This document shows, piece by piece, positions 21,230 to 21,895 of a DNA stretch of 21,895 nucleotides. Location of the stretch: positions 1-21,895 of the forward strand of contig CAYXVB010000052.1 of the NCBI GenBank assembly GCA_964467785.1, written 5' to 3'. The DNA comes from CAYXVB01 sp964467785. GTDB taxonomy: Bacteria; Bdellovibrionota; UBA1018. Positions within the stretch are counted from its first letter, which is position 1. Each line of letters begins with the position of its first letter. Position numbers and translations under genes: made by a program. Under the pieces are notes generated by a model. It searched no databases and was not told the DNA's origin. It worked only from the letters and a program-made list of their open reading frames with translations.

Positions 21230-21763
21230 ATGGAACACACATCAAAGAAAAATTTGAAGGGTGCAAACAAGGCCGCAACCATTGCCGCATTTATTGCCGT
21301 ATTGATGATTTCCTCTTCGAGTTCGGCCAGTTCCCCATCCCGCCGATCTGACGAAATTCCGTCCATCGACGAGGGCGCCTGGTCCGGGGCGAGTCTCGGA
21401 ATTCTGGACCCTGGGTCTTTGGTGATCCTCAAAAGGGAGGTCCTTGCAGGAGCGACGTATTTTCCTGATCGGAGCGCGTTGAGGGTGGTGACTGTCGAGT
21501 CCAATCACCCAGATTGGATGCCCGGTACCTATCATTCGGTGACGGAGCTCCCGGTGGATTTCGAGGCACGCGTCTACCTGGGGCCGGATCGTGCGGCCGG
21601 AGACCCGGAACCCCGCGAAAAGGCGGTGTTGACTTTGGGATGTCGGCGGATGTCGCTGGGCCGTGCCAATCTCGAAGCGGCGAAGACCTTCTTTGCCTGT
21701 GCGTTCTATCCTCTGAGCGTCCTGGGCAAAGAAGTCCGTGTCTATCGCGACGGGCGGCGCTGA
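21230..21763 (+). CDS. Small exported protein of unknown function
   Basis: A 177-residue protein with a strong ribosome binding site (GAGGAGG, 4 nt spacing) and a signal peptide (basic N-terminus, AATIAAFIAVLMISSSSSASS). The mature part is beta-rich with patterns such as GSLVILKREVLAGATYFPD, YHSVTELPVDFEARVYLGPD and KAVLTLGCRRMSL, ending FYPLSVLGKEVRVYRDGRR. Two cysteines (GCRRM, FACAF) could pair in the periplasm. I do not recognise a family. It diverges from the glutaminase-like gene across a shared promoter region, so the two may be co-regulated; a functional link is speculative. Confidence 0.7.
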   Translation: MEHTSKKNLKGANKAATIAAFIAVLMISSSSSASSPSRRSDEIPSIDEGAWSGASLGILDPGSLVILKREVLAGATYFPDRSALRVVTVESNHPDWMPGTYHSVTELPVDFEARVYLGPDRAAGDPEPREKAVLTLGCRRMSLGRANLEAAKTFFACAFYPLSVLGKEVRVYRDGRR

Positions 21764-21895
21764 AGCTCGTTCCAATCGTAGTGGGAGAAGGTCGCGGAGT
21801 GCGATGCCGGCGCGAAGTCATGTCTAGAACGGTTTGTTGTCAAGTAAGGGCCACTGGCAGGCGCTCGCGTTCCGGATTATGGTTGAAAACTCATG
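21764..21895. other. Right-edge segment without a recognisable gene
   Basis: These 132 nt follow the small exported gene. I see no convincing ORF, terminator or RNA. A weak -35-like TTGTCA occurs at about 21838, and the window ends at an ATG (21893-21895) that may or may not open the next gene. Confidence 0.3.

Noticed and set aside
1..21895. CRISPR arrays, insertion sequences, prophage or attachment sites
   Set aside because: No spaced direct repeats, transposase, integrase or phage proteins are visible; genes are housekeeping or exported proteins.

Overview
The window is chromosomal, GC-rich (about 60% by eye) and gene-dense. It most resembles a Bdellovibrionota (Bdellovibrio/Oligoflexia-type) Gram-negative bacterium. 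The lineage clues are a TIGR02147/DUF4423-type regulator next to a secreted protein with a GNGG segment after its signal peptide, a DUF4421-type outer-membrane barrel, a small glycine-zipper exported protein of a type I associate with Bdellovibrio genomes, and the order rpsP-KH-trmD-(PF09936 methyltransferase)-rplS-rnhB-yraN. LptD and a lipoprotein M23 peptidase show an LPS-bearing diderm envelope. The taxonomic assignment is inference from gene content. I see no rRNA, tRNA, CRISPR, IS or prophage genes.

Layout. 1-1107 (minus): a metzincin-like secreted protein overlapped by 4 nt (ATGA) with the start of a TIGR02147-type gene that runs off the left edge. 1251-2970: a membrane-anchored hexapeptide acyltransferase converging on, and overlapping by 41 nt, a DUF4421-like barrel. 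3087-4513: rpsP, khpA and trmD, with no rimM between them and trmD beginning inside khpA. 4510-7225 (minus): a two-gene inverted block (large exported protein of unknown family; exported Sel1-repeat protein) that splits the translation cluster. 7288-9208: the second half, i.e. PF09936-type RNA methyltransferase, rplS and rnhB. 9285-12067: secreted phospholipase-D-fold protein, yraN, a small exported glycine-zipper protein and, on the minus strand, a STAS protein.

12112-18523: rsmI; a promoter, structured RNA and terminator; then a tight run of HD-GYP phosphodiesterase, accD, lptD and a UPF0309-like SIS protein. This run joins c-di-GMP turnover, fatty-acid synthesis and LPS export. 18696-20209: surE overlapping an M23 lipoprotein, recalling the surE...nlpD neighbourhood of proteobacteria. 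20375-21763: a secreted protein-glutaminase-like enzyme (minus) diverging, across a dyad-containing promoter region, from a small exported unknown.

Two themes run through the window. One is housekeeping for translation (S16, L19, TrmD, RsmI, KhpA, a second SPOUT methyltransferase). The other is a large exported set (metzincin-like, PLD-fold, glutaminase-like, M23, Sel1, barrels), which would fit a predatory or host-interacting lifestyle. The least explained signals are the RNA at about 13159-13260, the structured leader of the HD-GYP gene, and the coupled metzincin/TIGR02147 pair.
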